From: Ipomoea triloba | Taxonomy: Eukaryota > Streptophyta > Magnoliopsida > Solanales > Convolvulaceae | Assembly: GCF_003576645.1 (NCBI RefSeq) | Contig: NC_044922.1 | Span: 13,461,622 to 13,525,621 of the forward strand | DNA: 64,000 bases | Direction: 5' to 3' | Part shown: positions 34,675-45,839 of the stretch, piece by piece | How the letters are laid out: every line of letters starts with the position of its first letter | Position numbering within the stretch: position 1 is the first letter of the stretch | Program-made: the position numbers and the translations under genes | The notes under the pieces: generated by a model | What the model saw: only the letters and a program-made list of their open reading frames with translations | Told to the model about the DNA's origin: nothing | Databases searched by the model: none

Positions 34675-35195
34675 GAGTCATTTTCATTTTTGGTCCTACT
34701 ATTATTGGGGCATTGCCAATTTTAGTCCACTTCATTAATTTTTGTCACATTGCGGCTAGTCTTATTTAGTCATTGCCACTTTTAGTCCACTGTTAAAATT
34801 TTCATCAAATAACTGTCCAAAACAGGGGTATTTTGATCTTTTCATGCTTTGATCATCTCCTTTACCCTTTGTAGTGGTTTTCCTTACAGATTTTCATCCA
34901 ATGAAGAGGTCCGGCGAAAGCCATGGCTTTGTAATGTGGCTCACATGGCTTTTGCCGGACATCTTCAATGGATGAAAATGTGTAAGGAAAACCATTGCAA
35001 AGGGTCAAGGAAATGACCAAAGCATGAAAAGACAAAAAATACCCCTATTTTGGACGGCAATTTGACGAAAATTTTAACGGTGGACTAAAAGTGGCAAGGA
35101 CTAAATAAGAATGGTCACAATGTGGCAAAAATTAATGAAGTGGACTAAAATTGGCAATGCTCCAATAACAGTAGGACCAAAAATGTAAACGACTC
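34675..35195. mobile_element. Near-perfect foldback MITE (about 260-bp arms)
   Basis: GAGTC...TTTTTGGTCCTACT at the left pairs with AGTAGGACCAAAAA...GACTC at the right, and pairing continues to a centre near 34940 (GAAAGCCATGG/CATGGCTTTTG). Flanks TAAATTTTT and AAAATTTTT share eight of nine bases, compatible with a Mutator-type 9-bp duplication. No ORF. Confidence 0.85.
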
Positions 35196-35539
35196 AAAAT
35201 TTTTACGAGTTATTACACATAAGTCAAATTTTTCCTATATGCACATCGGCCCTCATAATGGCAACAAGTTTCAATTTATAGCTAGAAAAGTTTGACATAC
35301 AAAATAATTTTAAATCAAATTTGATTAGAGGTTGACACCAAGTTATTTGTGCTTTAGGCGACGATGCACATACTCAATTCCTAGAACTCTGGGAAACCTA
35401 ACACACCAAGTTATACATATGCTTCTGATCCATACAAATAATTTGTGCCTTGGGAGATGCACGAGGAAAACGTAATAGCTCCCTATGGATTTTGACCGTT
35501 ATGGCATTGTTATCATAATATTCTTGAATAATAACACTC

Positions 35540-36660
35540 TCGAGTGCACATTGCTGGAAATTAGTGTTTTTCCGATCTCATTTTCGGCCAGCCAAAAACT
35601 GGTCGCAAAAGTAACTATTTTTTCATTTTTTCGATGGAGGGCTACAATGGTTAGAAAGTGGTTGGAAATAATTTCTAACCACTATTTATATAGTGGTTGG
35701 AAAAGTTTCGCCAAATTTAATTTTTTTAATTAGCATGTATTTGCGACCACCCGGGTCGTCGGAATTGCCGACCACCTTTATATGGACTCTTGATCGAAAA
35801 GTGGTAGGAAATTCTGACCACCAAGTAAGGTGGTCGGAAATCTTCTTCTTCTTTTTTTGTTTTGTTTTGGGTTTTTTTGTGTGTATGTGTTTTTTGTTGT
35901 TATTGTTGTGATTTATTGATATGAAGGCCACATGATTTATCTTTTTATCATTAATTATTTCACTCATACTCAACTTTTTTTTTTAATTTCAACTTGCATT
36001 TCTTCAACCTACAACGACGCATAGAGTTTACTAATAGTTGTTGATATGTTGTGATGTTCAATATAAACAATCAAATTAGCATAGCGTAGCAACCACTATT
36101 GCTATGAAAAATAAGACCGCGCCACCCTTTCCATATAGATACATTAAGGGTGTGTTTGGTAGCCCGGAAAATGATTTCCGAAAATTATTTTCCGGGCTTT
36201 TGGTGTTTGGCGATGCTTGGAAAATGTAGTTAATGGAAAACAATTTCTGTTGACCAAGGAAAATGAGGCCATTTTTCTGGAAAATGACTTCCAAATTTTT
36301 TTTTCCGGAAGTTATTTTCCGGACTTGGCTTCAACAATTATTTTGTCAAAATGGCCACATCTGTTACTTTGTAAAAGAAATATTATTATTTTATATATTA
36401 TTATTATTATTTTATATTTTTAAAAAATAATTAAAATGTAAAATTATACGATTTAACACATTTTCCAGAAAATGAACCAAACACACAAAGACAATTTTCC
36501 AGAATGCAACCAAGCACTGGAAATGAAACTGTTTTCTAGAAAATGACTTATTTTCCAGAAGTCATTTTCATACTTTCCAAACACACCCTAAATCATTTTC
36601 TAACTTCAACTTCTTAAAACCTTTATTTTGTTAGGACTCTACATTCTTAGTTCTATTGAG
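35540..36660 (-). repeat. CACTA-like repeat, copy 2, split by a MITE
   Basis: Inverted relative to copy 1 (21783-22372). It shares the CCGACCAC-type motifs, TTTCATTTTTTCGATGGAGGG and the segments beyond the MITE. It contains the complete 36148-36588 insertion. Confidence 0.7.
36148..36588. mobile_element. PIF/Harbinger-type MITE with TAA duplication
   Basis: Termini GGGTGTGTTTGGTAG and CCAAACACACCC, with inner GGAAAATGA-type inverted repeats. It is flanked by TAA at 36145-36147 and 36589-36591. The homologous copy at 21842-21870 has no insertion and reads continuously across the site, confirming both ends. Confidence 0.85.
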
Positions 36661-37126
36661 TTCCAAATAAAGTGGCTCACATATGTTTAGGCATATATCT
36701 GGTAGGTTTCAATTTTATAGTGTCATTGTATGTTCATAATGTTTTTCTTTTATAGTCACAACTAGAACCTTTCTATAATCAACGTATGCTAGCTTAGATA
36801 GTGAAGTGCCTTGTTGATTGAAATTCTTTTAGATTTGCTTTGCCATTCCTCTTTGCAATTTCTTAGTTATGTGTATTATTGTAAGTTGCTCAGGAAATTG
36901 AATGAGACGCTAAATTCTAGAATGACTTTAGATAGGCACTATAAATGCATTTTCAGGTGGAACTCCCCTGGCAAGTTAATTAACTTGTACTGAAGTTTAG
37001 GAGGAATTTTGACTTGTTTTAAATTTTAATTGTGTATTGAAGAATTATCTTCAAGCGAATGAAATGTGTATATGTTTTTCAACAGATACATACATTACTA
37101 ACTTGTGACATTTTTTTCCAATGCAC

Positions 37127-37430
37127 TACAGAGGGTATCCTTCTGTAGTGAAATAATTTTTTTTAATGGGTACCTTTCCGAAACCAAGAACATTATTGCT
37201 TGCTCTGGATTTTCCGACCACCAAAATTCGAAATCCACCAATCTTTTTGTGATTGTCTTTTTTGACGACTCTATAAAAGTGGTCTCTATTTCCAACCACT
37301 TTCTCGTGTGGTCGGAATTAGCAACGCGAGTTTTTCCGAATACCCAAATTGATCACACAAGTGGTCGGAACAGGTGTTTCCTACCAGATTAAGGCCATTT
37401 CCGACCACTTGAGGAGGATTTATTGACAAA
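37127..37430. repeat. Third copy of the CCGACCACTT repeat family
   Basis: CCGACCAC, GTGGTCGG and GTGGTC motifs recur through 37200-37410. At 37128-37152 a CACTACAGA...TCTGTAGTG inverted pair looks like two CACTA-type ends facing each other. Confidence 0.5.
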
Positions 37431-38625
37431 AAGAGTATTCAAATAATCCATGAAATTAAAGCACAAAACTATTCTGTAATATCTCTAGACTACATCACAA
37501 TTGTTCACTTTAAAGGTACGGTAAATTATATTTTTTTATTAAGATTATTTAAAATGTATAAAATTTTACTACCTTATCTAATATTATTCGTAAAAAAGAA
37601 GATGACAAGTACGGAAGATGAAGACAAAACAATGCTACCAAAAAGATAATTAAGAAGACTTGGAGAAATTCAAACCAAAAGTAGTGTTTATTTACTATTT
37701 AGACTATCATTTTTACAAAGTTACAAACATTTATTTTGGTGACAATTATAATCAATCTTCCCTATATTACGTACTTTGAATTACTGATTTAAATAAACAA
37801 ATTCAACATTCAATTACCTATGCATGAACATCTATATAATATAATATTGCATTGATATACTTTATATTTGAAGTACTTATATTATTTAAAAATAAACTTT
37901 GAGCACTATTCTATTCGCGCAATGCGCATGAGAAACTAGTTATATATTATAAAAGTCGTCGCAAAAAATTATAAATAATATATTAATAAAAGTTATTAAA
38001 TGTTTGTAACGGTATATTCATTTTAGAGTTTTAATAACTTTTGTAAAATATTTAATATGAACTTTTTTAAGTTTATAAATGTTTGCATGTTATACAAACT
38101 TTTATAGACTATACAAATAAAGTTTATAAAAATTTATAAAAAATTTATGAATGTAATTTAAAATCTATTACTTTAAATTTTTTGAAAGTCTATAAAAATC
38201 TTGATTGAATATACCCTATAATCTAAGTGTAGGGGATGCGATTCCAATAATGTTATAAAAAAAAAAAAGAAAAAAGAAGTAAACTCAAAGCAAAGTTTAA
38301 AATTTTCTCATTACCTTTAGTTACCTCACATTTCTTTTAACCACAAAGAAAATGTGACACTATAATATTCACACCCCTAAGTAAAATAACATGAACCAGA
38401 AACTTATACTAATTACAATGATCAATCATTGAATAAACTTATGTGCACCATGTTGTGAGTAAATAATGAGATAAAATTATTTTAAAGTTAGGAACCAATG
38501 TGATTATATGCAAATTACTATGCTAACCTTATGTTCGATTTTTTTAAATAAAAAACTAATTAATGATTAAAATTCACAAATAATCTGATAGTAAATAACT
38601 CAATTAGAAAATATTAGTTGATAAA
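37431..38625. other. AT-rich intergenic, nothing recognised
   Basis: No supported gene or element. Confidence 0.5.
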
Positions 38626-38634
38626 TATAAATTT

Positions 38635-39405
38635 GGGAAAATGGCACTTTTCCCCCTATGTTATGTGCTTATAACACTTTTTCCCCCTGTGTTATTAAAG
38701 TGGCAGTTTTTCCCCCTCAGTTATTTTAAAAGTGGTAGTTTTCTCCCTTGTAATATTAAATTGACATTTTTGCCCTTAAAAATAACCATTTCATTTATTT
38801 TTATTCTCCAACCAATTATTACTAATATGTATGGGAGATCACAGTTCGATACGAACCTAATTGAACACTGTAGCAATTGAACTTAAATAGTATAGACGGT
38901 TACAGTTACGATTCAGAACCGAAAAAATAAAATAAAATAATTGTTGAATTTAGACTATTTTTAAATTAGAAATAAAATTATAAAAATAAATAAATAAATA
39001 AATAAGTTTTGATTGGTGGTTCAAAATCGAAATTGGAACCGAACCGTACCGATTTATCAAAATAAGTGTTTGATCATTTTTACTATATATGACTGTGGTT
39101 AAGTTTCGGTTCACGGTTCAACAATTATTTAATTTTATTTTTTCGGTTATGAATCGTAACCAGAACCGTCCATACTATTTCGGTACGATTGCTACATTGT
39201 TTGGTTAGGTTCGAACCGAATCGTGATCATCCATACCTATACGTAATAATTTGTTGGAGAAGCAAAATAAATGAAATAATTATTTTTAAAGGTAACAATG
39301 TCAATTTAACATTTCAGGGGAAAAATTGCCACTTTAATAACACAGGGGGAAAAGTGTTATAAGCACGTAACATAGGGAGAAAAGGTAGAAAAGGTGTATT
39401 TTCCC
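38635..39405. mobile_element. Large Mutator-type foldback MITE, 9-bp duplication
   Basis: Begins GGGAAAATGGCAC and ends GTATTTTCCC. The identical 9-mer TATAAATTT flanks it at 38626-38634 and 39406-39414. Pairing between halves is long: TTTTTCCCCCTGTGTTATTAA pairs with TTAATAACACAGGGGGAAAA, and inner GAACCGAAAAAATAAAAT-type arms pair with ATTTTATTTTTTCGGTTAT. The element ends 472 bp upstream of the transporter start codon. Confidence 0.85.
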
Positions 39406-39877
39406 TATAAATTTCACAAACTGACAAAATTTTGCGTTTTAGCTCAAGTGCATGAATATTGCACTAATCCATAGGGAGCAAATTAATTACGTTTTAAAAA
39501 AAAATCATTTCCATTAATTGTAACAACGTAACCCTGTTTCCAATGCATTGGACGGCTCAAATCAGCGCCGGTTACACCACGCAGCACCAACTACAAAACC
39601 TAACGGATAATCGGTGCGCCGGGGTCCCACTCGTCCGACGTGGCTACAGGCCAGATTAAACTAATTAACTTAGGAAAGTAGAACAAAGTCGCCCGCGAAA
39701 AGCTCCGCCTCGGCAGTGCTCAGTATTCGTGAATTTCTTAATCAAACTCTAAAAAAATAATAATAATAAAGTTTTTCACTGCTAATCGGAGCTGATATTC
39801 CGGCGACCTGCTCCGGAGATCCGTACGGAACCGTACATTCGGGAGTTGGTGCTTGTCCGGGGACGATTGGATGGGAT
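39406..39877 (+). promoter_or_regulatory. Upstream and 5' leader region of the transporter gene
   Basis: GC content rises from about 39550. ACGTGGC (39638-39644), an ABRE/bZIP core, lies in CCGACGTGGC. No good TATA box is seen near 39650-39720. An upstream ATG at 39871 opens a different frame that overlaps the main start at 39878; its context is weak (T at -3) while the main start has G at -3 and G at +4. Confidence 0.35.
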
Positions 39878-42800
39878 ATGGCGGAGCCACCGTCTTCGCC
39901 GGTGAAGGACAACAAGTTGTTGAAGGGGATATTCGCGGTGTCGGGAATAATGTCCACCCTCGTTATCTATGGTGTCTTACAGGTAACGCCACTCTTTTTA
40001 TGTATCTAAGATCGTTAAAATTCGATTTTATTTATTTAATTTATCACGATGTAATGCATTGTGTGTAGGGGTGTTTGTTTGTTAGGGTTTATAAATTGCA
40101 ATTGAAAGCCACTTCATACGTTTTACAGTTATAATCATTTGATGTGGTAGCAGATAAGAATGGTGCTTCAAGTTCATATTTTAATCTTTTTTATACTCAA
40201 CTGTGAAGAGGCTTGAATGCATTTACACCAACTAGGCTATTGTTCTATCTTTCAGCTGTTACGCTATCATTTTATTGAACAAGATGATGGAATAATTTTT
40301 CCTTGCAGGAAAAGATTATGAGAGTTATGCTATCATTTTATTGAACAAGATGATGGAATAATTTTTCCTTGCAGGAAAAGATTATGAGAGTTCCTTATGG
40401 ATCGAATAAAGAGTATTTCACTTATTCATTATTTCTTGTATTCTGCAATCGCATTTCAACCTCTGCTGTCTCTGCTGGAGTTTTACTGGTAATGTTGCAT
40501 TTCATCCTACCAGAGACTCTACTTAACATGATTTTTGTTCCTTTGTTCTTCTCCTCAAAATGGGGAAAATCAGGGCTTTTCAAATGGATGAACAGATGAT
40601 TATAGGGTTATACGTATGATAGCATCTAAGTCACTAATTTCCCTTATTTCCGTTTTCCTCTCTGATTTCAGGCAAGTAAGAAGGTCTTAGATCCCGTAGC
40701 TCCAGTTCATAAATATAGTGTTGTTTCTATTTCAAATATTTTGACCACAACGTGTCAGTATGAGGTTAGTCTTGTATCTTATGATATTTATTACTCCATA
40801 TTTCTTACCACCCCCATACAACTGTTTTGGAGCATTGATATTCTCTCGCTGGAAATGTTGTATATAGAAGATGTAAAAATAACTATTTTTTAATTCTTGT
40901 TTCAGGCCCTCAAATATGTCAGCTTTCCTGTTCAAACCCTAGCAAAATGTGCCAAGATGATTCCTGTAATGGTAGGTTAACTTTTTGATTTATGAATTAG
41001 CTAAAACATCAATTCATTTGAAGGGGCGGACTTTGGAAAAATAGTACTGCCTAAACTCGTATCAGTGACTCCTATTACCATATTCCCCCTCCTCTTTCCT
41101 CCCCCTTCGTTATTAATTGCCCATGTCAATCCTTCCTGCTCAATATATTTCAAACACCAGAGTCCATGCTATTTAGTCTCTTATTTAGTAAGTATTGCAT
41201 TTATCCTTAAAAGAGAGTATCTAGTCCCCGTTTCTTTGGAGTGTTGTAACTTGTATATAGATATTTTATACTTGTCATTTAGGTGTAATGATGGTTTGTG
41301 CAGTTGAATATGGTAATATGGTATTGCCACCTTATCGAACCAAGAAAAAAGTTAGCTTGCATATTCTTTGATAGACATGATATAAGTTTTTGAATGAAGT
41401 TTTGTATTTAATATCTGTTTCATTCTGTGATCATGTAGATATGGGGCACTCTCATCATGCAAAAGAAGTACCAAGGACCGGACTATTTGTTGGCTTTCAT
41501 GGTGACAGTTGGGTGTTCATTATTTATTCTATACCCGGTAACAACAATTTCTTTATCTTGCACTTGCCTATTGAGGATACTACTTATGCATACAAGTAAA
41601 CCAACCAAATCTAGAAGGAAACATTTCATGTCTAGAGATATTGGGTCATCTTCAAAAGTTTTTAAGTAAAATTCTTTCTAAACCTTCCCCCTTCCCTTCT
41701 CCTATAGCCTGATAAGAGAGTCTGTCGGGGAATCAAGAAGCCACACTTATTTTCTCCCCCATAACTTCATTGCTTAATCTTCTATTTATCAAGTGAGCTC
41801 AAGTCCAACACAGCACTTTCATCTCTGAAACAGTCATTTTCTTAGGTATCTTGATGCTTCTGCGTAATACTTCACGTAGTACAACATAGCTGGACTTAGA
41901 TCGATATTTCCTATATCATACGTATGTCTATGTGAGTGTGTGCCTGCAAACTGTCAAACAAATTACTTTCCAGATGCACCCAACAGAGTTTATTGGCCAG
42001 TCAATATGATGACACTGCTTTCTGCTGAAAATTCTGCTAATTTGAGAACAATGATGAAATAATAGTTTGTTTTGAGAATGTTAAGAAAGGAGAATCTTTG
42101 ACATTCCAACTTCAGGGACTCTTTAGTTTGGACGTGACATTTGATGGAAGTTACAATTGCATATTTTAAGCATAGTACTTGCATGTGCCTATACTAATGA
42201 AAGGATTTTAACCAGTTTGGTTGGCATGAGTGACCGTGCACTCTCATCCCTTAATAGAGGTCGTGAGTTCAAAACCCCCTCTTGTATGAAAAAACCAAAA
42301 TGGCTAGCACTTTGCCCCTTAATTGGGCCGACCCGGTGCAAATAGGGATTAGTCTTGAGTATGGTACGGGCTTAAAGGTGCCTCCTATAGTTAGGGCCTA
42401 TTCAGGACATCTTGTGGTCTAACAAAAAAAAATATTAATGAAAGGATTTTGCAATTTGCGATACTGAAAATAGTATCTTAAACTTGACATCAGATGATTT
42501 CAAATGATGAGTGTGCATGAATGTGGTTTTGGCAAATGGTTGCTAAATACTGAATAACAGTTTATCATTTCCAGACTTTATATCAAAATATCTGTGATGC
42601 GTTTTTGGTTCTAGGCAGCAGGTGATATTAATCCTTTCAATAGGGGAAGGGAAAGCACTGTCTGGGGAGTCTCCCTTATGATTGGGTATCTTGGGTATGA
42701 ATTCAACACTTGACTCTCATTTAAGGCAAATTCTCCTATGAGATCGTCTCACGGATCCTCATCTGTGAGACAGGTCAGGTTTTTGATAAGTATTACATTT

Positions 42801-44461
42801 ATCACATAAGTAATACAATTTTCATATGTAACTCTTCAACTCTTAATATTACATTTTGATTTAAAAGTATTACATTTTTCATTAAAACCATCACATTTTT
42901 GGTCATAAGTATTACACTTTCTTTCATAAGTAACAATTAAACAATTTATCCGTAATTAGTATTATATTTTTTTTTTCCTCAAGTAACTATTCAACCCTAA
43001 ATATTACATTTTGATTTAAAAGTATTACATTTTTCCTCAAAAGTATTACACTTTTATAAGTAACAAACAATTTATTCCTGATTAGTATTACATTTTCCAG
43101 TATAAGTATTACATTTCTATCATGGCCCAACTTGTCTCACAGATTAGGATCCATGAGATAGTCTCATCGGAGACTCACTCATTTAAAACCTTGAGTTATT
43201 CCATTCAATTTATTTTCTTATACCCACTTGTTTCCCTCTGGATATTAAATATTTACAGTGAAGTTAATTCTAACTATTTACTACAGTAAAGTTATATATA
43301 AAATTTTACGTTTAGTCTGCAAATTTTTATGGTTATTCTCCACTCTTTACTTTCAGTTCTGACATATTGTCAAGAACCTTTAATTTTGTATGAGTGTGAA
43401 AAATGAAGAATAGTATCCTCCCCACTATGTGAACTATTTTAACTTACTAGCTTCTGATTTTCCTCTTATATTTTCAGTGAAAAGTAACAAATCTTTTGTA
43501 TTGCAGGTTTGATGGTTTTACAAGCACATTCCAGGACAAACTGTTTAAAGGCTATGATATGGATATACACAATCAAATATTCTACACGACATTATGTTCT
43601 TGTTTCCTCAGTTTCATTGGTAGGATTCACTTTATTGTGGTGAAATTTGATGATTGATTGATTTTATTACTTTATCTTTTGTATATTCTGCTGGTTTATT
43701 CCGCAGCCATCTTTATGTAAAATTTGACTCCCGACTTTCCAGCTCCTTGTTTTTTCCTGTTTTTAGAGACGGGGAATTGTCTGGCTTTCTAACTAAGTAC
43801 CTTTCTGGTTCATGTTTAGGTCTAATCTTACAGGGAAATCTTGTCATGGCGATAGAGTTTGTTTCACTTCATCATGACTGTTTCTTTGACATTCTTCTTC
43901 TTTCAACTGTAAGTTGATTTTGTACTCAAAAAAAAAAAAACTGTAAGTTGATTTTCTGCAGTCTATAAATAAAATATGAAGCCAATTATATAGTGAGAAA
44001 CAATATGATCTGAATTGCAGGTGGCAACAGCCAGTCAATTCTTTATATCTTATACCATCCGAACTTTTGGTGCTCTCACCTTTGCTACAATAATGACCAC
44101 AAGACAGGTACGAAGAGGAAATTTGACATTTAAGCTTTTTTGACTTAACTGCACAATGTAGAGTCCTAATATGGTATGCGCTGTTGGTATAGTTAGTAAG
44201 CATTTTCCTATCGTGCTTGTGGTTTGGCCACCCTCTAAGCTGGGAGCAGTGCATCGGGGCTGTAAGTAATAGAAACACTCCCTTCAGTTAACACAATTCC
44301 AAAAAAGCTGTAAAAAAGTAAGTCTTGTTTTATTTCTTCTTCAGGTGATTGTGTTTGGTTCCCTTTACTCAAAAAGCTTCTTGAGAAAGAAACCAAAGCC
44401 TTTGCCCATGGAAGACCCGGAGAATGGAGCTCCGATGCCCTCGAAGGGGAACAACATATAA
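39878..44461 (+). CDS. UTR5: UDP-galactose/UDP-glucose transporter, UTR2/UTR5 clade, 11 exons
   Basis: Exons: 39878-39982, 40375-40488, 40672-40764, 40906-40971, 41439-41537, 42615-42694, 43507-43619, 43820-43908, 44021-44107, 44193-44261, 44345-44461, all with GT...AG introns, giving 343 residues without a stop. The protein is a SLC35B-type nucleotide-sugar transporter with about ten membrane segments, moving UDP-sugars into the ER/Golgi lumen in exchange for nucleotide monophosphate (family knowledge). Diagnostic stretches are FAVSGIMSTLVIYGVLQEKI, TTTCQYEALKYVSFPVQTLA, GFDGFTSTFQDKLFKGY, FFISYTIRTFGALTFATIMT and VIVFGSLYSKSFLRKK. The C-terminus is short and hydrophilic with no clear KKXX signal. 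The exon phases and conserved residues are all intact, so it is probably functional. UTR2, UTR5 and UTR5B cannot be separated by eye. Confidence 0.93.
40258..40389 (+). repeat. 66-bp tandem duplication copying the intron 1 acceptor
   Basis: Units 40258-40323 and 40324-40389 differ by one base. Each includes TTTTTCCTTGCAG and the first 15 bases of exon 2. The downstream acceptor (exon from 40375) keeps the reading frame to the end; the upstream one (exon from 40309) meets TGA at 40342-40344. Confidence 0.95.
42210..42435 (+). repeat. tRNA-derived SINE in intron 5, 15-bp duplication
   Basis: A-box-like TTGGTTGGCATGAGTG and B-box-like GTGAGTTCAAAACCC, a body with GGGATTAGTCTTGAGTA and a final A tract. 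TAATGAAAGGATTTT flanks it at 42195-42209 and 42436-42450. It is a different family from the SINE at 15261. Sense orientation relative to the gene. Confidence 0.9.
42725..43177. mobile_element. MITE in intron 6 with GTATTACATTT repeats
   Basis: Left CTCCTATGAGATCGTCTCACGG and right inverted partner (CTCATCGGAG end) share about 45 bp of imperfect terminal repeat including GGATCC and TCTGTGAGACA. The interior has about ten copies of AAGTATTACATTT. The 9-mer CTCATTTAA flanks it at 42716-42724 and 43178-43186, pointing to the Mutator superfamily. Confidence 0.75.
43906..43955 (+). other. Tail-only SINE insertion duplicating the intron 8 donor
   Basis: ACTGTAAGTTGATTTT occurs at 43906-43921 and 43940-43955, flanking only 18 bp, GTACTC plus twelve A. 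The same GTACTCAAAA tail ends the SINE at 54996-55067. The target duplication contains the end of exon 8 and its GTAAGT donor, so two identical donors lie 34 bp apart. Confidence 0.8.
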
Positions 44462-45359
44462 GACTGAACATTGGAGGCCTCACTTTGCATCCGAAGGATG
44501 CCAGCCGAGATAGGATGAGCACGCATGTCAGCAGTTGCCCTTGCGCTATCCCCAAGTTTTGGTCCGTCGCATTCTTTTTCTGCTTCTTTGTGCTTCAGAT
44601 AAACAGGAGTAGGTAGACAGTTAGCTTAGGCAAACTGACCATGTTTTCTTTGGTGAGAAAGTAGGAGATGGTAGAATTCAGAAAGACATACATAAACTAT
44701 TCTTCTATAGCTGGAGCCCCCTGTAGGTGCCGTGGGGGAGCTTGAGCTTTTCTATACTTCTTGCTTTCTGTTTTATCATGAAATATTTGATTCCAAGTCC
44801 AGTTAATCCTATTTTTATATTGACAATTTATGATTTAATCCAAGCCTTGGCCTATCCCAGTGAGAAACAATGCTCATATGGGTTACGTTCATTTAGCAAG
44901 ATGGACTATTAATATTATACTATAATAACTATATGTTCATTTTAGTAGACTGCAAGCTCATTTTCAGTGTCTTACATACAATTCATTTTAGCTTGCTATA
45001 TTAGCTTAGCTTGCAATATATTACTATATTAGCTTGCAATATATTAAATTAAAAATAAACGTAGACTGCAAGCTCATTTTCAGTGTCTTACAATTCATTT
45101 TAGCTTGCAATATATTAAAAATAAATGTGTATCACCATAGCAAGGTAGATTCGGGATACATTATAAATTCTCAATTATAAAAATCCTTTATGAAAAGTAG
45201 AAAATGGAAAAAGTTATTGGGGATGTTTAGAAAATGGCGTTTCAGCTAAAATTTGGAGTATTTGTGCTAGTCGAATTTCAATATTGAAATATTATTAACT
45301 ACTCCGTATAAAGTTTTTTTTTTTTTTTTTTCATAATTTTGATATTAATAATATAAAAA
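44462..45359. other. 3' UTR and downstream spacer of the transporter gene
   Basis: The 3' UTR probably runs to about 44850-44900; no canonical AATAAA is seen. A 116-bp tandem duplication (GTAGACTGCAAGCTCATTTT at 44945 and 45061) follows. A poly(T) run occurs at about 45308-45330. Confidence 0.5.
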
Positions 45360-45699
45360 GAGTTAATTTCACCATAGATCTCTTGTTTTTGTGGCAATTT
45401 CAAATTTAGTTCTAGATTATTATTTTTGTCATTTAACATACCAGAGTATTATTTTTTTAATACTTTTAGTCATTCTCATGACTTTTTCTATTTTTAGTAA
45501 ATGTATTTTTTTTGTATTTTTCTTTTGTTATTTTTTCGGTTTAATTGGTTTAAGACTTTAGGTAGATACAAAAATGCCCTTAGAAAAAAATCATGAGAAG
45601 AACTAAAAAATAGTCAGAAATGTCAAATGGCAAAAACGATGATCTATAAATAAATTTAGAATTGTCACCAAATATAAAGACCTCGGGTGAAATTAACCC
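45360..45699. mobile_element. MITE with GTTAATTTCACC ends
   Basis: Left AGTTAATTTCACC...TGTGGCAATTTC and right GAATTGTCACC...GGTGAAATTAACCC pair over about 95 bp, including TTTTTGTCATTTAACAT with its partner. No ORF; duplication unclear. Confidence 0.7.
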
Positions 45700-45839
45700 A
45701 ATTTAATCTAAAAATTAATAAATGTGAATCAAGATTATTCTCTGTTTGTTTGGTTAGCAGCCAGGCCCTGGTAAAACAATGGCGAGGGATCTTAGCAAGA
45801 CGCTAAACCCCAAGTGAGAGGAGAAAGCTAAGCGAAGCA

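Noticed and set aside
38829..39235. A second MITE nested inside the 38635-39405 foldback
   Set aside because: Inner and outer arms are collinear and nearly contiguous, so one long foldback explains both.
43844..44278. 144-codon minus-strand ORF
   Set aside because: Antisense shadow of transporter exons 8-10 and their introns.
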